Source of the DNA: Flavobacteriaceae bacterium UBA7433
GTDB lineage: Bacteria; Bacteroidota; Bacteroidia; Flavobacteriales; Flavobacteriaceae
Assembly: GCA_002477565.1 (NCBI GenBank)
Contig: DLQL01000077.1
Coordinates: forward strand, 1 to 41,726
DNA: 41,726 bases
Direction of reading: 5' to 3'
Part shown: piece after piece, positions 32,280 through 41,526 of the stretch
How the letters are laid out: every line of letters starts with the position of its first letter
How positions within the stretch are numbered: position 1 is the stretch's first letter
The notes under the pieces: model-generated
Databases searched by the model: none
What the model was told of the DNA's origin: nothing
The model's input: only the letters and a program-made list of their open reading frames with translations
Program-made: the position numbers and the translations under genes

Positions 32280-33947
32280 TTAGAAAAAATTCACCCATTT
32301 AAGATGGAAAAGTCCGCGGTTCAGATCAAAAGCTTCCTTGTTTGTTTTTCCAAAGGCGTAACTAAAGTTGAGGAGTCCGGTTTTTGTCTCATTGGCGTAT
32401 CCGATTCCAAAACTCAACAATTTGCTTTTGCGCTGTTGCGCGTTGTTCTCTAAAAACCCAATATCTGAAAATCCATACAGGTAGGATTCCTTTTGGGTAG
32501 TCCAACGGTATTCGATGTTTGAATAATTGTAACGGGAAGCAAATAGGCTTAGTTCGTTGAATCCTCTGATGGAATTGGTGCCTCCCAATCTGAAAAGTTC
32601 ATTGAACAAAATGGCCTCAGAACGCAACCCTGCAGTTTCGTTTTTCACAAATAGCCGCCCCTTTTTAGAAAGAACTCCCAGGTAAGAAATATCCGCTTTG
32701 AGGTGCTGTTGTATTGTTGACCTATTATTTGTTTTTCTTTTTCCCTGCTCGAGTTTTATAAAAAAATGCCATTTGGGATCTCTGATTTCTTTGTGAGGCA
32801 ATAAGTAGTCGTATTGCAATCCATAAAAGTGAGAAGTAAAAGAACGGGTATTTGCGCTTTCGTTCTTTGTAGAATTGCGTTCTGAATTTTCTGTACTTGC
32901 GGTGACTCCTATTTTTTGTCGGTAGTTGATGTGGTAGTCAAAAGTGGTCTCGCCTTTGATGTTGACAAAGGAGGAGTCTTGTTTGTAGATTTCAAATTTA
33001 ATTTTTTGACTGATTGGACTGTTGAAGAGGTATGGGAAATTTGTTTTCAAACGAAATTGCTCTTGTTGATTTCCATTGTTGCTCCAAAATAAGGAAAGGG
33101 TTTCTCCTTTTTGAAAACGATTGGTGAGTTCCAGGTCGATATACCCGTTGAATTGAAGTTTTTGGGTGTTTTCGTCGCTTGTAAAACCCAACAAAGCATC
33201 GACGCGGTTGGCATGTCTTTCTTTTAAATAAAGATAAATATGAGTAGAGTCTTTGACGAACAGGGCTTCTGGAGGCTTGATTTCTTTTACAAAACGCAAT
33301 GTTTTCATCGCTTCGCTCGCTGCCTGCAAGCGCTCTTTTGTAAAGTTGGTTTTGGGACTTATTTGAAGGTGGTGTTTGAGGAATTTTTTTGGAAATTTTG
33401 TATACCCCATCAAAACCACTTTGTCCATGTTTCTTTTGCTTCCTTTTTCAATGGCAAGATCTGCCCAAAGCGTTGTTTTTTCTTGAAGAATGTTTTGGAG
33501 TTTGATTTCCGCAAAGGGAAACCCTTTTTTTTCGCAAGCTTCCGTAAGTTCTTGTAGGAGGTTGTGAAATTGTTCAAAAGGGACTTTTGAACGTCTCTCT
33601 TTGGAGAGAATTACGGAGCGAGGAACTTTGAATTCTTCCGGGAAATACAAGTCGAGGGATTGGACTTTTTTTGAGAGCAGCAGCGTTGCTTTTAGGGTGT
33701 TTTCTTTTTCGATTCTTGAAAGCTGTAAGTTTAAATAGCCCAAGTGTTCTAACTTGGATTTTACACGAGCAATCTCTTGCTCAAGTGCTGCTTTAGATGT
33801 AAGCGTGTTTTTGTATTTCAAAGGTGTTTCCGACACCATTTCCAAACTGTCTTTCGCTGCGATGTGTAGAGAGAATTTTTGTGCACAAAGGTCCAAACAC
33901 AACAAGAGAAAAAAAACGGTATATATAGGTCTGGTTTTTTTTGGCAT
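32280..33947 (-). CDS. BamA/TamA-like (OMP85) outer-membrane protein
   Basis: I take the ATG at 33947 (MPKKTRPIYTVFFLLLCLDLCAQ), giving 555 residues with a signal peptide cut near residue 23. The N-terminal half has POTRA-like alpha-beta units (KLEHLGYLNLQLSRIEKE; MDKVVLMGYTKFPKKFLKHHLQISP; LQAASEAMKTLRFVKEIKPP). The C-terminal half is a 16-strand-type barrel with the OMP85 hallmark RLGGTNSIRGFNE and FSYAFGKTN, ending at an aromatic FF. OMP85 proteins insert or move proteins or lipids at the outer membrane; this shorter version is not the essential BamA. It stands alone. Confidence 0.78.
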   Translation of the reverse strand: MPKKTRPIYTVFFLLLCLDLCAQKFSLHIAAKDSLEMVSETPLKYKNTLTSKAALEQEIARVKSKLEHLGYLNLQLSRIEKENTLKATLLLSKKVQSLDLYFPEEFKVPRSVILSKERRSKVPFEQFHNLLQELTEACEKKGFPFAEIKLQNILQEKTTLWADLAIEKGSKRNMDKVVLMGYTKFPKKFLKHHLQISPKTNFTKERLQAASEAMKTLRFVKEIKPPEALFVKDSTHIYLYLKERHANRVDALLGFTSDENTQKLQFNGYIDLELTNRFQKGETLSLFWSNNGNQQEQFRLKTNFPYLFNSPISQKIKFEIYKQDSSFVNIKGETTFDYHINYRQKIGVTASTENSERNSTKNESANTRSFTSHFYGLQYDYLLPHKEIRDPKWHFFIKLEQGKRKTNNRSTIQQHLKADISYLGVLSKKGRLFVKNETAGLRSEAILFNELFRLGGTNSIRGFNELSLFASRYNYSNIEYRWTTQKESYLYGFSDIGFLENNAQQRKSKLLSFGIGYANETKTGLLNFSYAFGKTNKEAFDLNRGLFHLKWVNFF

Positions 33948-34022
33948 AAAACTGGGTATTTTGAAACACACAAATTTGAAAAACTGTCTTTTTCAAATAA
34001 AAATAGCAGATTTTTTAGATTT

Positions 34023-34030
34023 CAAATGTA
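34023..34030 (-). promoter_or_regulatory. Possible -7 box of the OMP85-like gene
   Basis: The minus strand reads TACATTTG, matching TAnnTTTG, about 75 bases upstream of the ATG. A TTTG lies 16 bases further upstream, closer than the usual 19-21. Confidence 0.35.
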
Positions 34031-34101
34031 GGGATAAAATCCACTTCAAACCATTTGAATGCCTGAGATTCAAGAATGTTTTAAAATTTAGCTCTGCGAT
34101 A

Positions 34102-34132
34102 TTTGAATAAATAGAAATTTGTTGTAGATTTG
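34102..34132 (+). promoter_or_regulatory. Promoter of the str-S10 ribosomal cluster
   Basis: TTTG at 34102-34105, a 19-base spacer and TAGATTTG at 34125-34132 are an exact match to the Bacteroidetes housekeeping promoter. Transcription would start near 34139, about 48 bases before rpsL. A small hairpin (CTCTAA/TTAGAG, 34137-34152) would sit at the very 5' end of the mRNA. Confidence 0.75.
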
Positions 34133-34186
34133 CACACTCTAAAAAATTAGAGAATCGTAATAAAACGTAATTTATAACAAATTAGT

Positions 34187-34561
34187 ATGCCAACTATTCA
34201 ACAATTAGTACGCAAAGGAAGAACCCAAAACACTAAGAAGAGTAAATCGGCTGCTTTGAATTCGTGTCCTCAAAGAAGAGGCGTATGTACACGTGTTTAC
34301 ACAACAACACCAAAGAAACCAAATTCTGCAATGAGAAAAGTTGCCAGAGTTCGTTTGACAAATGGTAATGAGGTAAATGCTTACATCCCTGGAGAAGGAC
34401 ACAATTTGCAAGAGCACTCGATAGTATTAGTAAGGGGAGGAAGAGTTAAAGATTTGCCAGGGGTAAAATACCACATTGTACGTGGTGCTTTAGATACGGC
34501 TGGTGTTGAGGGAAGAACTCAACGGAGATCTAAATACGGAGCCAAACGTCCTAAGAAGTAA
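34187..34561 (+). CDS. rpsL: Small ribosomal subunit protein uS12
   Basis: S12 sits at the decoding centre of the 30S subunit and affects accuracy. The 124 residues are of normal length, starting MPTIQQLVRKGR and with the conserved CPQRRGVCTRVYTTTPKKPNSAMRK and RGGRVKDLPGVKYH. The lysines at both usual streptomycin-resistance positions (in KKPNS and in RVKDLPG) are the sensitive form. It is first in the cluster, behind a strong promoter, with 59 bases before rpsG. Confidence 0.98.
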   Translation: MPTIQQLVRKGRTQNTKKSKSAALNSCPQRRGVCTRVYTTTPKKPNSAMRKVARVRLTNGNEVNAYIPGEGHNLQEHSIVLVRGGRVKDLPGVKYHIVRGALDTAGVEGRTQRRSKYGAKRPKK

Positions 34562-34620
34562 ATTTTTAATGTTGCGATGACTTCGATAGAGAAGCATTGC
34601 AATAAAAAACTCAAGAAATC

Positions 34621-35097
34621 ATGAGAAAAAGAAGAGCGAAAAAAAGAGTGCTTTTACCGGATCCAAAGTTCAACGACCAATTGGCAACACGTTTTGTCAA
34701 CATGTTGATGTGGGACGGTAAAAAATCAGTTGCATTCAAAGTGTTTTACGATGCTTTGGAGATTGTAGAGGAAAGAAAAGGTGAGGAAGAAAAATCTGCA
34801 TTAGAGATTTGGAAGGATGCCTTGTCAAATGTAATGCCTCAGGTAGAAGTGCGTAGCCGTCGTGTAGGTGGAGCGAACTTTCAAATTCCAATGCCAATTA
34901 GACCAGACAGAAAAGTGTCTATGGCCATCAAATGGATGATTTCTTACGCTAGAAAAAGAAATGAAAAAACCATGGCTCAAAAGTTAGCCGGTGAAATTCT
35001 TGCTGCTGCCAAAGAAGAAGGAGCTGCTGTTAAGAAACGTGTTGACGTTCACAAGATGGCGGAAGCAAATAAAGCATTCTCACACTTTAGATTCTAA
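34621..35097 (+). CDS. rpsG: Small ribosomal subunit protein uS7
   Basis: S7 organises the 3' domain of 16S rRNA and contacts the exit-site tRNA. The 158 residues begin MRKRRAKKRVLLPDPKFNDQ and contain RRVGGANFQIPMPIRPDRK-type core blocks and HKMAEANKAFSHFRF at the end. It lies between rpsL and fusA, three bases before the latter, as in the classic str operon. In E. coli S7 represses this operon; whether it does here cannot be read. Confidence 0.98.
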   Translation: MRKRRAKKRVLLPDPKFNDQLATRFVNMLMWDGKKSVAFKVFYDALEIVEERKGEEEKSALEIWKDALSNVMPQVEVRSRRVGGANFQIPMPIRPDRKVSMAIKWMISYARKRNEKTMAQKLAGEILAAAKEEGAAVKKRVDVHKMAEANKAFSHFRF

Positions 35098-35100
35098 GAA

Positions 35101-37224
35101 ATGGCAAGAGATTTAAAATACACAAGAAACATTGGGATTGCTGCACATATTGATGCAGGAAAAACAACCACGACAGAACGTGTATTGTACTACACAGGAG
35201 TTTCTCACAAGATTGGAGAAGTTCATGATGGTGCAGCTACAATGGACTGGATGGAGCAAGAGCAAGAAAGAGGGATTACAATTACTTCTGCTGCTACAAC
35301 CTGTGAATGGGAATTTCCTATTGAAAACGGTAACAAAACTCCAGACACAAAAGGATACCACTTTAATATTATTGACACTCCTGGTCACGTTGATTTTACC
35401 GTAGAGGTAAATCGTTCTTTGCGTGTGTTGGATGGTTTGGTTTTCTTGTTTAGTGCTGTTGATGGTGTTGAGCCTCAGTCAGAAACGAACTGGAGATTGG
35501 CAGACAACTACAAAGTGCCAAGAATTGGTTTTGTAAATAAAATGGACCGTCAAGGATCTAACTTTTCCAGAGTTTGTAAGCAAGTGAAGGAAATGCTAGG
35601 GTCCAATGCTGTTGAGATCGTTTTGCCTATCGGTGAAGAAATGGATTTCAAAGGGGTGGTTGACTTGGTTAAAAACAGAGCTATCATTTGGCATGATGAA
35701 ACACAAGGATCTACTTTTGATATTGTAGACATTCCAGAAGACATGGTTGAAGAAGCTGCCGAAGCGCGTGCACATTTGATCGAGGAAGTTGCCTCTTACG
35801 ATGAGAACTTGTTGGAGAAATTCATGGAAGATGAAAACTCAATTACGGAAGAAGAAGTACACGCTGCTTTAAGAGCTGCTGTTATGGACATGGCGATCAT
35901 TCCTATGATTGCTGGTTCCGCATTTAAAAACAAAGGGGTTCAATTCTTATTGGATGCTGTTTGTCGTTACTTGCCTTCACCGTTAGACAGAGATGAAATT
36001 GTAGGGACTGATCCTGATTCAGGAGAAGCGATTACGAGAAAACCAGATGCAAAAGATGATTTCTCTGCATTGGCATTTAAAATTGCTACCGATCCTTTTG
36101 TGGGACGTTTGGCGTTTTTCCGTGCGTATTCTGGACGTTTGGATGCAGGATCTTACATCTTGAACAATCGTTCAGGTAAAAAGGAACGTATTTCACGTAT
36201 TTACCAAATGCATGCAAACAAACAACAACCTATCGATTACATCGAGGCAGGTGATATTGGAGCTGCAGTAGGATTTAAAGACATCAAGACAGGAGATACC
36301 ATGAGTTCTTTGGATTCTCCAATTGTTTTGGAATCTATGGATTTTCCTGCTCCAGTAATTGGTATTTCTATCGAGCCTAAAACAAAAGCAGATGTTGATA
36401 AGTTGGGAATGTCCTTAGCGAAATTAGCTGAGGAAGATCCTACTTTCCAAGTAAAAACAGATGAGGCTTCAGGTCAAACTGTGATTTCTGGAATGGGTGA
36501 ATTGCACCTAGAGGTTTTGATTGACCGTTTGAAACGTGAATTCAAGGTTGAAGTAAACGAAGGACAGCCTCAAGTAGAGTACAAAGAAGCCGTAACCAAA
36601 TCTACAGAACACAGAGAAACGTATAAAAAGCAATCTGGTGGACGTGGTAAGTTCGGTGACATTGTATTTGAAATGGGACCTGCAGATGAGGATTTTAAAG
36701 GACCTGGTTTGCAGTTTGTGGATAAAATTAAAGGAGGACGTATTCCTAAAGAATTCATTCCTTCAGTAGAAAAAGGATTCAAAGAATCTATGAAAAACGG
36801 CCCTTTGGCTGGTTTCGTAATGGATACCTTAAAAGTTACTTTGACAGATGGATCTTTCCACCCTGTAGATTCGGATGCATTGTCTTTTGAATTGGCTGCA
36901 AAAATGGGTTACAAAGCATGTGCAAAAGCTGCCGGTGCTGTAATTCTTGAACCCATCATGAAAATGGAAGCAATTACTCCAGAAGAAAATATGGGAGATA
37001 TTGTTGGTGATTTGAACAGACGTAGAGGTCAAGTAAATGACATGAGTGATCGTTCAGGTGCGAAAGTAATCAAGGCTGATGTGCCCTTGTCAGAAATGTT
37101 TGGATATGTAACAACGTTGCGTACACTTTCTTCTGGTAGAGCAACTTCTACAATGGAGTTCTCTCACTACGCACAAACCCCATCAAATATTTCAGAAGAA
37201 GTCATTGCAAAAGCAAAAGCATAA
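35101..37224 (+). CDS. fusA: Elongation factor G
   Basis: EF-G is the GTPase that moves mRNA and tRNA through the ribosome and, with RRF, recycles it. The 707 residues have all GTPase motifs: AHIDAGKTTTTER (G1), RGITITSAA (switch 1), DTPGHVDFT (G3) and NKMDRQG (G4), then domains II-V with FVGRLAFFRAYSG, GMGELHLEV, and the domain IV block RRGQVNDMSDRSG. Its place in the str operon marks it as the main translocase. The next gene is rpsJ after 17 bases; tuf, which often follows fusA, is absent. Confidence 0.98.
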   Translation: MARDLKYTRNIGIAAHIDAGKTTTTERVLYYTGVSHKIGEVHDGAATMDWMEQEQERGITITSAATTCEWEFPIENGNKTPDTKGYHFNIIDTPGHVDFTVEVNRSLRVLDGLVFLFSAVDGVEPQSETNWRLADNYKVPRIGFVNKMDRQGSNFSRVCKQVKEMLGSNAVEIVLPIGEEMDFKGVVDLVKNRAIIWHDETQGSTFDIVDIPEDMVEEAAEARAHLIEEVASYDENLLEKFMEDENSITEEEVHAALRAAVMDMAIIPMIAGSAFKNKGVQFLLDAVCRYLPSPLDRDEIVGTDPDSGEAITRKPDAKDDFSALAFKIATDPFVGRLAFFRAYSGRLDAGSYILNNRSGKKERISRIYQMHANKQQPIDYIEAGDIGAAVGFKDIKTGDTMSSLDSPIVLESMDFPAPVIGISIEPKTKADVDKLGMSLAKLAEEDPTFQVKTDEASGQTVISGMGELHLEVLIDRLKREFKVEVNEGQPQVEYKEAVTKSTEHRETYKKQSGGRGKFGDIVFEMGPADEDFKGPGLQFVDKIKGGRIPKEFIPSVEKGFKESMKNGPLAGFVMDTLKVTLTDGSFHPVDSDALSFELAAKMGYKACAKAAGAVILEPIMKMEAITPEENMGDIVGDLNRRRGQVNDMSDRSGAKVIKADVPLSEMFGYVTTLRTLSSGRATSTMEFSHYAQTPSNISEEVIAKAKA

Positions 37225-37241
37225 TTACTAAATTAGATAAG

Positions 37242-37547
37242 ATGAGTCAAAAAATAAGAATAAAATTAAAGTCTTACGATTACAATTTAGTAGATAAATC
37301 TGCTGAGAAAATCGTAAAGACAGTGAAGTCAACCGGAGCTGTTGTCAATGGACCAATTCCATTGCCTACGAATAAAAAAATCTTTACGGTTTTGCGTTCG
37401 CCACACGTAAACAAAAAATCGAGAGAACAATTTCAATTGAGTTCTTTCAAGAGATTGTTAGACATCTACAGCTCTTCATCAAAGACCATCGATGCCTTGA
37501 TGAAATTGGAATTGCCAAGTGGGGTTGAAGTAGAGATCAAAGTGTAA
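37242..37547 (+). CDS. rpsJ: Small ribosomal subunit protein uS10
   Basis: S10 is a 30S protein and, as NusE, also joins the antitermination complex with NusB. The 101 residues carry the conserved KLKSYDYNLVDKSAEKIVKT, GPIPLPTNKKIFTVLRSPHVNKKSREQF and LLDIYSSSSKTIDALMKLELPSGVEVEIKV. It is separated from rplC by 148 bases that hold two hairpins, the second of terminator type, so it may belong functionally to the str unit. Confidence 0.98.
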   Translation: MSQKIRIKLKSYDYNLVDKSAEKIVKTVKSTGAVVNGPIPLPTNKKIFTVLRSPHVNKKSREQFQLSSFKRLLDIYSSSSKTIDALMKLELPSGVEVEIKV

Positions 37548-37556
37548 GTACACAAA

Positions 37557-37577
37557 CATCAAAACGAGGTTTTGGTG
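37557..37577 (+). other. Hairpin 1 in the rpsJ-rplC spacer
   Basis: CATCAAAAC and GTTTTGGTG pair over nine positions (one G-U) around a three-base loop, ten bases after the rpsJ stop. There is no T-run, so it is not a terminator itself. It may be a protein-binding or mRNA-protecting structure. Confidence 0.55.
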
Positions 37578-37622
37578 ACTTGTCCGGAGCGATTGGCGAA
37601 GGAAAAACGGTAAAAATAGATT

Positions 37623-37653
37623 CAGGGTTGAAGCTATTTCGACCCTGTTTTTT
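37623..37653 (+). terminator. Intrinsic terminator or attenuator between rpsJ and rplC
   Basis: CAGGGTTGAA (37623-37632) pairs with TTCGACCCTG (37638-37647) over ten positions (one G-U) around a five-base loop, followed directly by six T. It meets the rules for an intrinsic terminator yet lies inside a ribosomal cluster. Either part of the transcripts read through (attenuation), or rplC has its own promoter in the 42 bases that follow. Confidence 0.7.
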
Positions 37654-37695
37654 GTAGTTTAAATAAGCGTATAATAATTAAATAAATAAATAAAC

Positions 37696-38313
37696 ATGTC
37701 TGGGTTAATAGGAAAAAAAATCGGAATGACTAGCTTATTCGATGCGAACGGGAAAAACATTCCCTGTACCGTTATTGAAGTTGGTCCTTGTGTAGTTACC
37801 CAAGTCAGAACCGAAGAAGTTGACGGCTACAAAGCTTTGCAACTTGGTTTCGATGACAAAGCAGAAAAACGCACCAACAATGCGTTGAAAGGTCATTTTA
37901 AAAAGGCCGGAACAGCTGCTAAGAAAAAAGTCGTGGAATTTCAAGGTTTTGAGGAGGAGTACAAGTTAGGAGATACCATTTCGGTAGATCTATTTGAAGA
38001 AGGAGAATTTGTTGATGTATCAGCAGTCTCTAAAGGTAAAGGATTCCAAGGAGTTGTAAAACGCCATGGATTTGCCGGAGTTGGTCAAGCGACTCACGGT
38101 CAGCACAACCGTTTAAGAGCCCCGGGTTCTATCGGTGCAGCCTCTTATCCAGCCAGGGTATTCAAAGGAATGCGAATGGCAGGAAGAATGGGTGGTGAAA
38201 ATGTAAAAGTTCAAAACTTAAGAGTTTTAAAAGTAGTTTCTGACAAGAATTTACTTGTAGTGAAAGGATGTGTTCCAGGTCACAAAAACGCTTATATAAC
38301 CATTGAGAAGTAA
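37696..38313 (+). CDS. rplC: Large ribosomal subunit protein uL3
   Basis: L3 is an early-assembly protein near the peptidyl-transferase centre. The 205 residues begin MSGLIGKKIGMTSLFDANGK and carry VSAVSKGKGFQGVVKRHGFAGVGQATHGQ and GSIGAASYPARVFKGMRMAGRMGG, including the glutamine that is methylated in E. coli (HGQHN). Its stop and the rplD start overlap by one base (TAATG), so the two are coupled. It is the first gene after the terminator-like hairpin. Confidence 0.98.
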   Translation: MSGLIGKKIGMTSLFDANGKNIPCTVIEVGPCVVTQVRTEEVDGYKALQLGFDDKAEKRTNNALKGHFKKAGTAAKKKVVEFQGFEEEYKLGDTISVDLFEEGEFVDVSAVSKGKGFQGVVKRHGFAGVGQATHGQHNRLRAPGSIGAASYPARVFKGMRMAGRMGGENVKVQNLRVLKVVSDKNLLVVKGCVPGHKNAYITIEK

Positions 38314-38942
38314 TGAAAGTAGCAGTTTTAGATATCACAGGAAAAGACACAGGAAGACAAGTAGAGCTTTCTGATGCTATATTTGCACTAGAGCCAAACA
38401 AACATGCCATCTATCTAGATGTCAAACAACATTTGGCCAACAAAAGACAAGGAACGCACAAAGCCAAAGAAAGAGCTGACATTGCGGGAAGTACTCGTAA
38501 AATCAAAAAACAAAAAGGAACAGGTACAGCCCGTGCGGGATCTATCAAATCTCCAGTTTTTAGAGGTGGAGGCCGCGTTTTTGGACCAAGACCGAGAAGC
38601 TATTCTTTCAAATTGAATAAAAATTTGAAACGTTTGGCTCGTAAATCAGCGTTGAGCACACAAGCCAAAGACCAAAACATAGTTGTCATTGAAGATTTTA
38701 CTTTTGAGTCTGCAAAGACCAAAAACTTCGTCAACGTCTTGAAAGCATTTGGTTTAGAGAACAAAAAGTCACTGTTTGTCTTGGGTGATGCAAATAATAA
38801 TGTATATTTGTCATCACGAAATTTAAGCAAAACAAGTGTTGTAACTAGTTCTGAACTAAGCACTTACGGTGTTTTAAATACAAGCAAGCTAATGCTTCTT
38901 GAAGGAGCTTTGGAAGGAATTGAATCTAATTTAAGCAAATAG
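38313..38942 (+). CDS. rplD: Large ribosomal subunit protein uL4
   Basis: L4 lines the exit tunnel; in E. coli it also represses the S10 operon through its leader. The 209 residues have the tunnel-loop block KIKKQKGTGTARAGSIKSPVFRGGGRVFGPRPRSY and the C-terminal domain ending GIESNLSK. It starts on the last base of the rplC stop and is followed after eight bases by rplW. As the first step of L4 control in E. coli is attenuation, the hairpin pair before rplC is a possible target here, by analogy only. Confidence 0.97.
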   Translation: MKVAVLDITGKDTGRQVELSDAIFALEPNKHAIYLDVKQHLANKRQGTHKAKERADIAGSTRKIKKQKGTGTARAGSIKSPVFRGGGRVFGPRPRSYSFKLNKNLKRLARKSALSTQAKDQNIVVIEDFTFESAKTKNFVNVLKAFGLENKKSLFVLGDANNNVYLSSRNLSKTSVVTSSELSTYGVLNTSKLMLLEGALEGIESNLSK

Positions 38943-38950
38943 GGGACAAG

Positions 38951-39241
38951 ATGAGTATTTTAATCAAACCTATCATAACGGAAAAAGCGACAAACGATAG
39001 CGAACAATTCAATCGTTATACATTTGTTGTTGCTCTTGGAGCAAATAAAGTAGAGATCAAAAAAGCTATTGAAGCTACTTACGGAGTCTCAGTTGAGAAA
39101 GTAAGAACCATGGTATATCCAGTTTCTAGAACAACAAAATTCACCAAGAAAGGTGTTGTTTCAGGCATGGTTGGTCAATACAAAAAAGCAATCGTTCAAT
39201 TGTCAGATGGTGAAGCAATTGATTTTTACAATAACATTTAA
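38951..39241 (+). CDS. rplW: Large ribosomal subunit protein uL23
   Basis: L23 lies at the tunnel exit and is the docking site for trigger factor and SRP. The 96 residues begin MSILIKPIITEKATNDSE and contain ANKVEIKKAIEATYGVSVEKVRTMVYP, the family core. It lies between rplD and rplB with 8-base spacers on both sides. Confidence 0.97.
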   Translation: MSILIKPIITEKATNDSEQFNRYTFVVALGANKVEIKKAIEATYGVSVEKVRTMVYPVSRTTKFTKKGVVSGMVGQYKKAIVQLSDGEAIDFYNNI

Positions 39242-39249
39242 TTACAGCA

Positions 39250-40071
<822 letters not shown>

Positions 40072-40078
40072 TTAAGAT

Positions 40079-40360
40079 ATGGCACGTTCACTAAAAAAAG
40101 GACCTTACGTATTTCATAAATTGGAAAAAAAGGTATTGGCCAATGTTGAGAAAAACAGCAAAACTGTTATCAAAACATGGTCTCGAGCAACGATGATCAC
40201 ACCTGACTTTGTAGGTCAAACAATCGCAGTACACAACGGACGTTCATTCGTACCCGTTTATGTTACCGAAAACATGGTTGGTCACAAATTAGGAGAATTT
40301 TCACCAACACGTTCCTTTAGAGGACACGGTGCGGATCGTAAAAATAAAGGTAAAAAATAG
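40079..40360 (+). CDS. rpsS: Small ribosomal subunit protein uS19
   Basis: S19 binds with S13 in the head of the 30S subunit. The 93 residues begin MARSLKKGPYVFHKLEKKV and contain IKTWSRATMITPDFVGQTIAVHNGR and VGHKLGEFSPTRSFRGHG, all typical. The next gene, rplV, starts six bases after the stop. Confidence 0.97.
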   Translation: MARSLKKGPYVFHKLEKKVLANVEKNSKTVIKTWSRATMITPDFVGQTIAVHNGRSFVPVYVTENMVGHKLGEFSPTRSFRGHGADRKNKGKK

Positions 40361-40365
40361 TAGGT

Positions 40366-40773
40366 ATGGGAGTTCGTAAAAAAAATATGGCAGACCAACG
40401 TAAAGAAGCGAACAAATCGATCGCTTTTGCTAAGTTGACCAACTGTCCTACATCACCGAGAAAAATGCGTTTGGTGGTTGATCTAGTAAGAGGTTTGGAA
40501 GTGGAAAAAGCTTTGCAAATCTTGAAGTTTAGCTCAAAAGAAGCATCTATCAATGTTGAGAAATTGTTGCTTTCAGCGATTGCCAACTGGCAAGCGAAAA
40601 ACGAAGATGCAAGCATCGAAGATGCGAGTTTGTTCGTGAAAGAAATCACTGTTGACAGCGCAGGTATGTTAAAAAGGTTAAGACCAGCACCGCAAGGTCG
40701 TGCACACAGAATTAGAAAACGTTCTAATCATGTCACGATCGTTTTGGGAAGTAAGAATAATGCAACTAATTAA
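40366..40773 (+). CDS. rplV: Large ribosomal subunit protein uL22
   Basis: L22 lines the exit tunnel opposite L4; changes in its hairpin give macrolide resistance elsewhere. The 135 residues contain AKLTNCPTSPRKMRLVVDLVRGLEVEKALQIL and the tunnel hairpin LKRLRPAPQGRAHRIRKRSNHVTIVL. An internal ATG (MADQRK) at 40387 could also serve, but MGVRKK at 40366 fits the spacing and family better. Confidence 0.96.
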   Translation: MGVRKKNMADQRKEANKSIAFAKLTNCPTSPRKMRLVVDLVRGLEVEKALQILKFSSKEASINVEKLLLSAIANWQAKNEDASIEDASLFVKEITVDSAGMLKRLRPAPQGRAHRIRKRSNHVTIVLGSKNNATN

Positions 40774-40785
40774 TCGCAAGTAGAA

Positions 40786-41502
40786 ATGGGACAAAAAACA
40801 AATCCAATTGGAAATCGTTTAGGAATTATCAGAGGATGGGAATCGAACTGGTATGGTGGAAATGACTACGGAGATAAATTAGCTGAAGATGATAAAATAA
40901 GAAAGTACGTTCGTGCTAGATTATTTAAAGCTAGTGTTTCTAGAGTTATTATTGAGCGTACGCTTAAACTTGTAACCGTTACTATCACTACTGCAAGACC
41001 TGGTATTATTATCGGGAAAGGTGGAACAGAGGTAGACAAGTTGAAAGAAGAGCTTAAGAAAATCACTGGAAATGAAGTGCAAATCAATATTTTTGAAATC
41101 AAACGTCCGGAATTGGATGCTACCCTTGTAGCAGCCAGCGTTGCACGTCAAATTGAAAACAGAATCTCTTACAAGAGAGCGATCAAGATGGCCATTGCAG
41201 CTTCTATCCGTATGAATGCTGAAGGAATTAAAATTCAGATTTCAGGTCGTTTGAACGGTGCCGAGATGGCGCGTTCAGAACATTTCAAAGAAGGAAGAAT
41301 TCCTCTTTCAACCTTCCGTGCAGATATCGATTATGCCCTTGTAGAAGCACATACTACCTATGGAAGATTGGGTATCAAAGTGTGGATTATGAAAGGAGAG
41401 GTATATGGAAAAAGAGAGTTGTCTCCCTTGGTAGGCTTGTCAAAAAAACAAGGCGGAAAAGGAGCACCTTCTAAGAAAAACCAACCTCGTAAGAGAAATT
41501 AA
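40786..41502 (+). CDS. rpsC: Small ribosomal subunit protein uS3
   Basis: S3 forms part of the mRNA entry helicase of the 30S subunit. The 238 residues begin MGQKTNPIGNRLGIIRGWESNWYGG, contain the KH domain (ARPGIIIGKGGTEVDKLKEEL) and end in a lysine-rich tail. GRLNGAEMARSEHFKEGRIPLSTFRADIDYA is the C-terminal core. It lies between rplV and rplP as usual. Confidence 0.98.
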   Translation: MGQKTNPIGNRLGIIRGWESNWYGGNDYGDKLAEDDKIRKYVRARLFKASVSRVIIERTLKLVTVTITTARPGIIIGKGGTEVDKLKEELKKITGNEVQINIFEIKRPELDATLVAASVARQIENRISYKRAIKMAIAASIRMNAEGIKIQISGRLNGAEMARSEHFKEGRIPLSTFRADIDYALVEAHTTYGRLGIKVWIMKGEVYGKRELSPLVGLSKKQGGKGAPSKKNQPRKRN

Positions 41503-41526
41503 ATTTCTAAAATTTAAAACTAAGAA

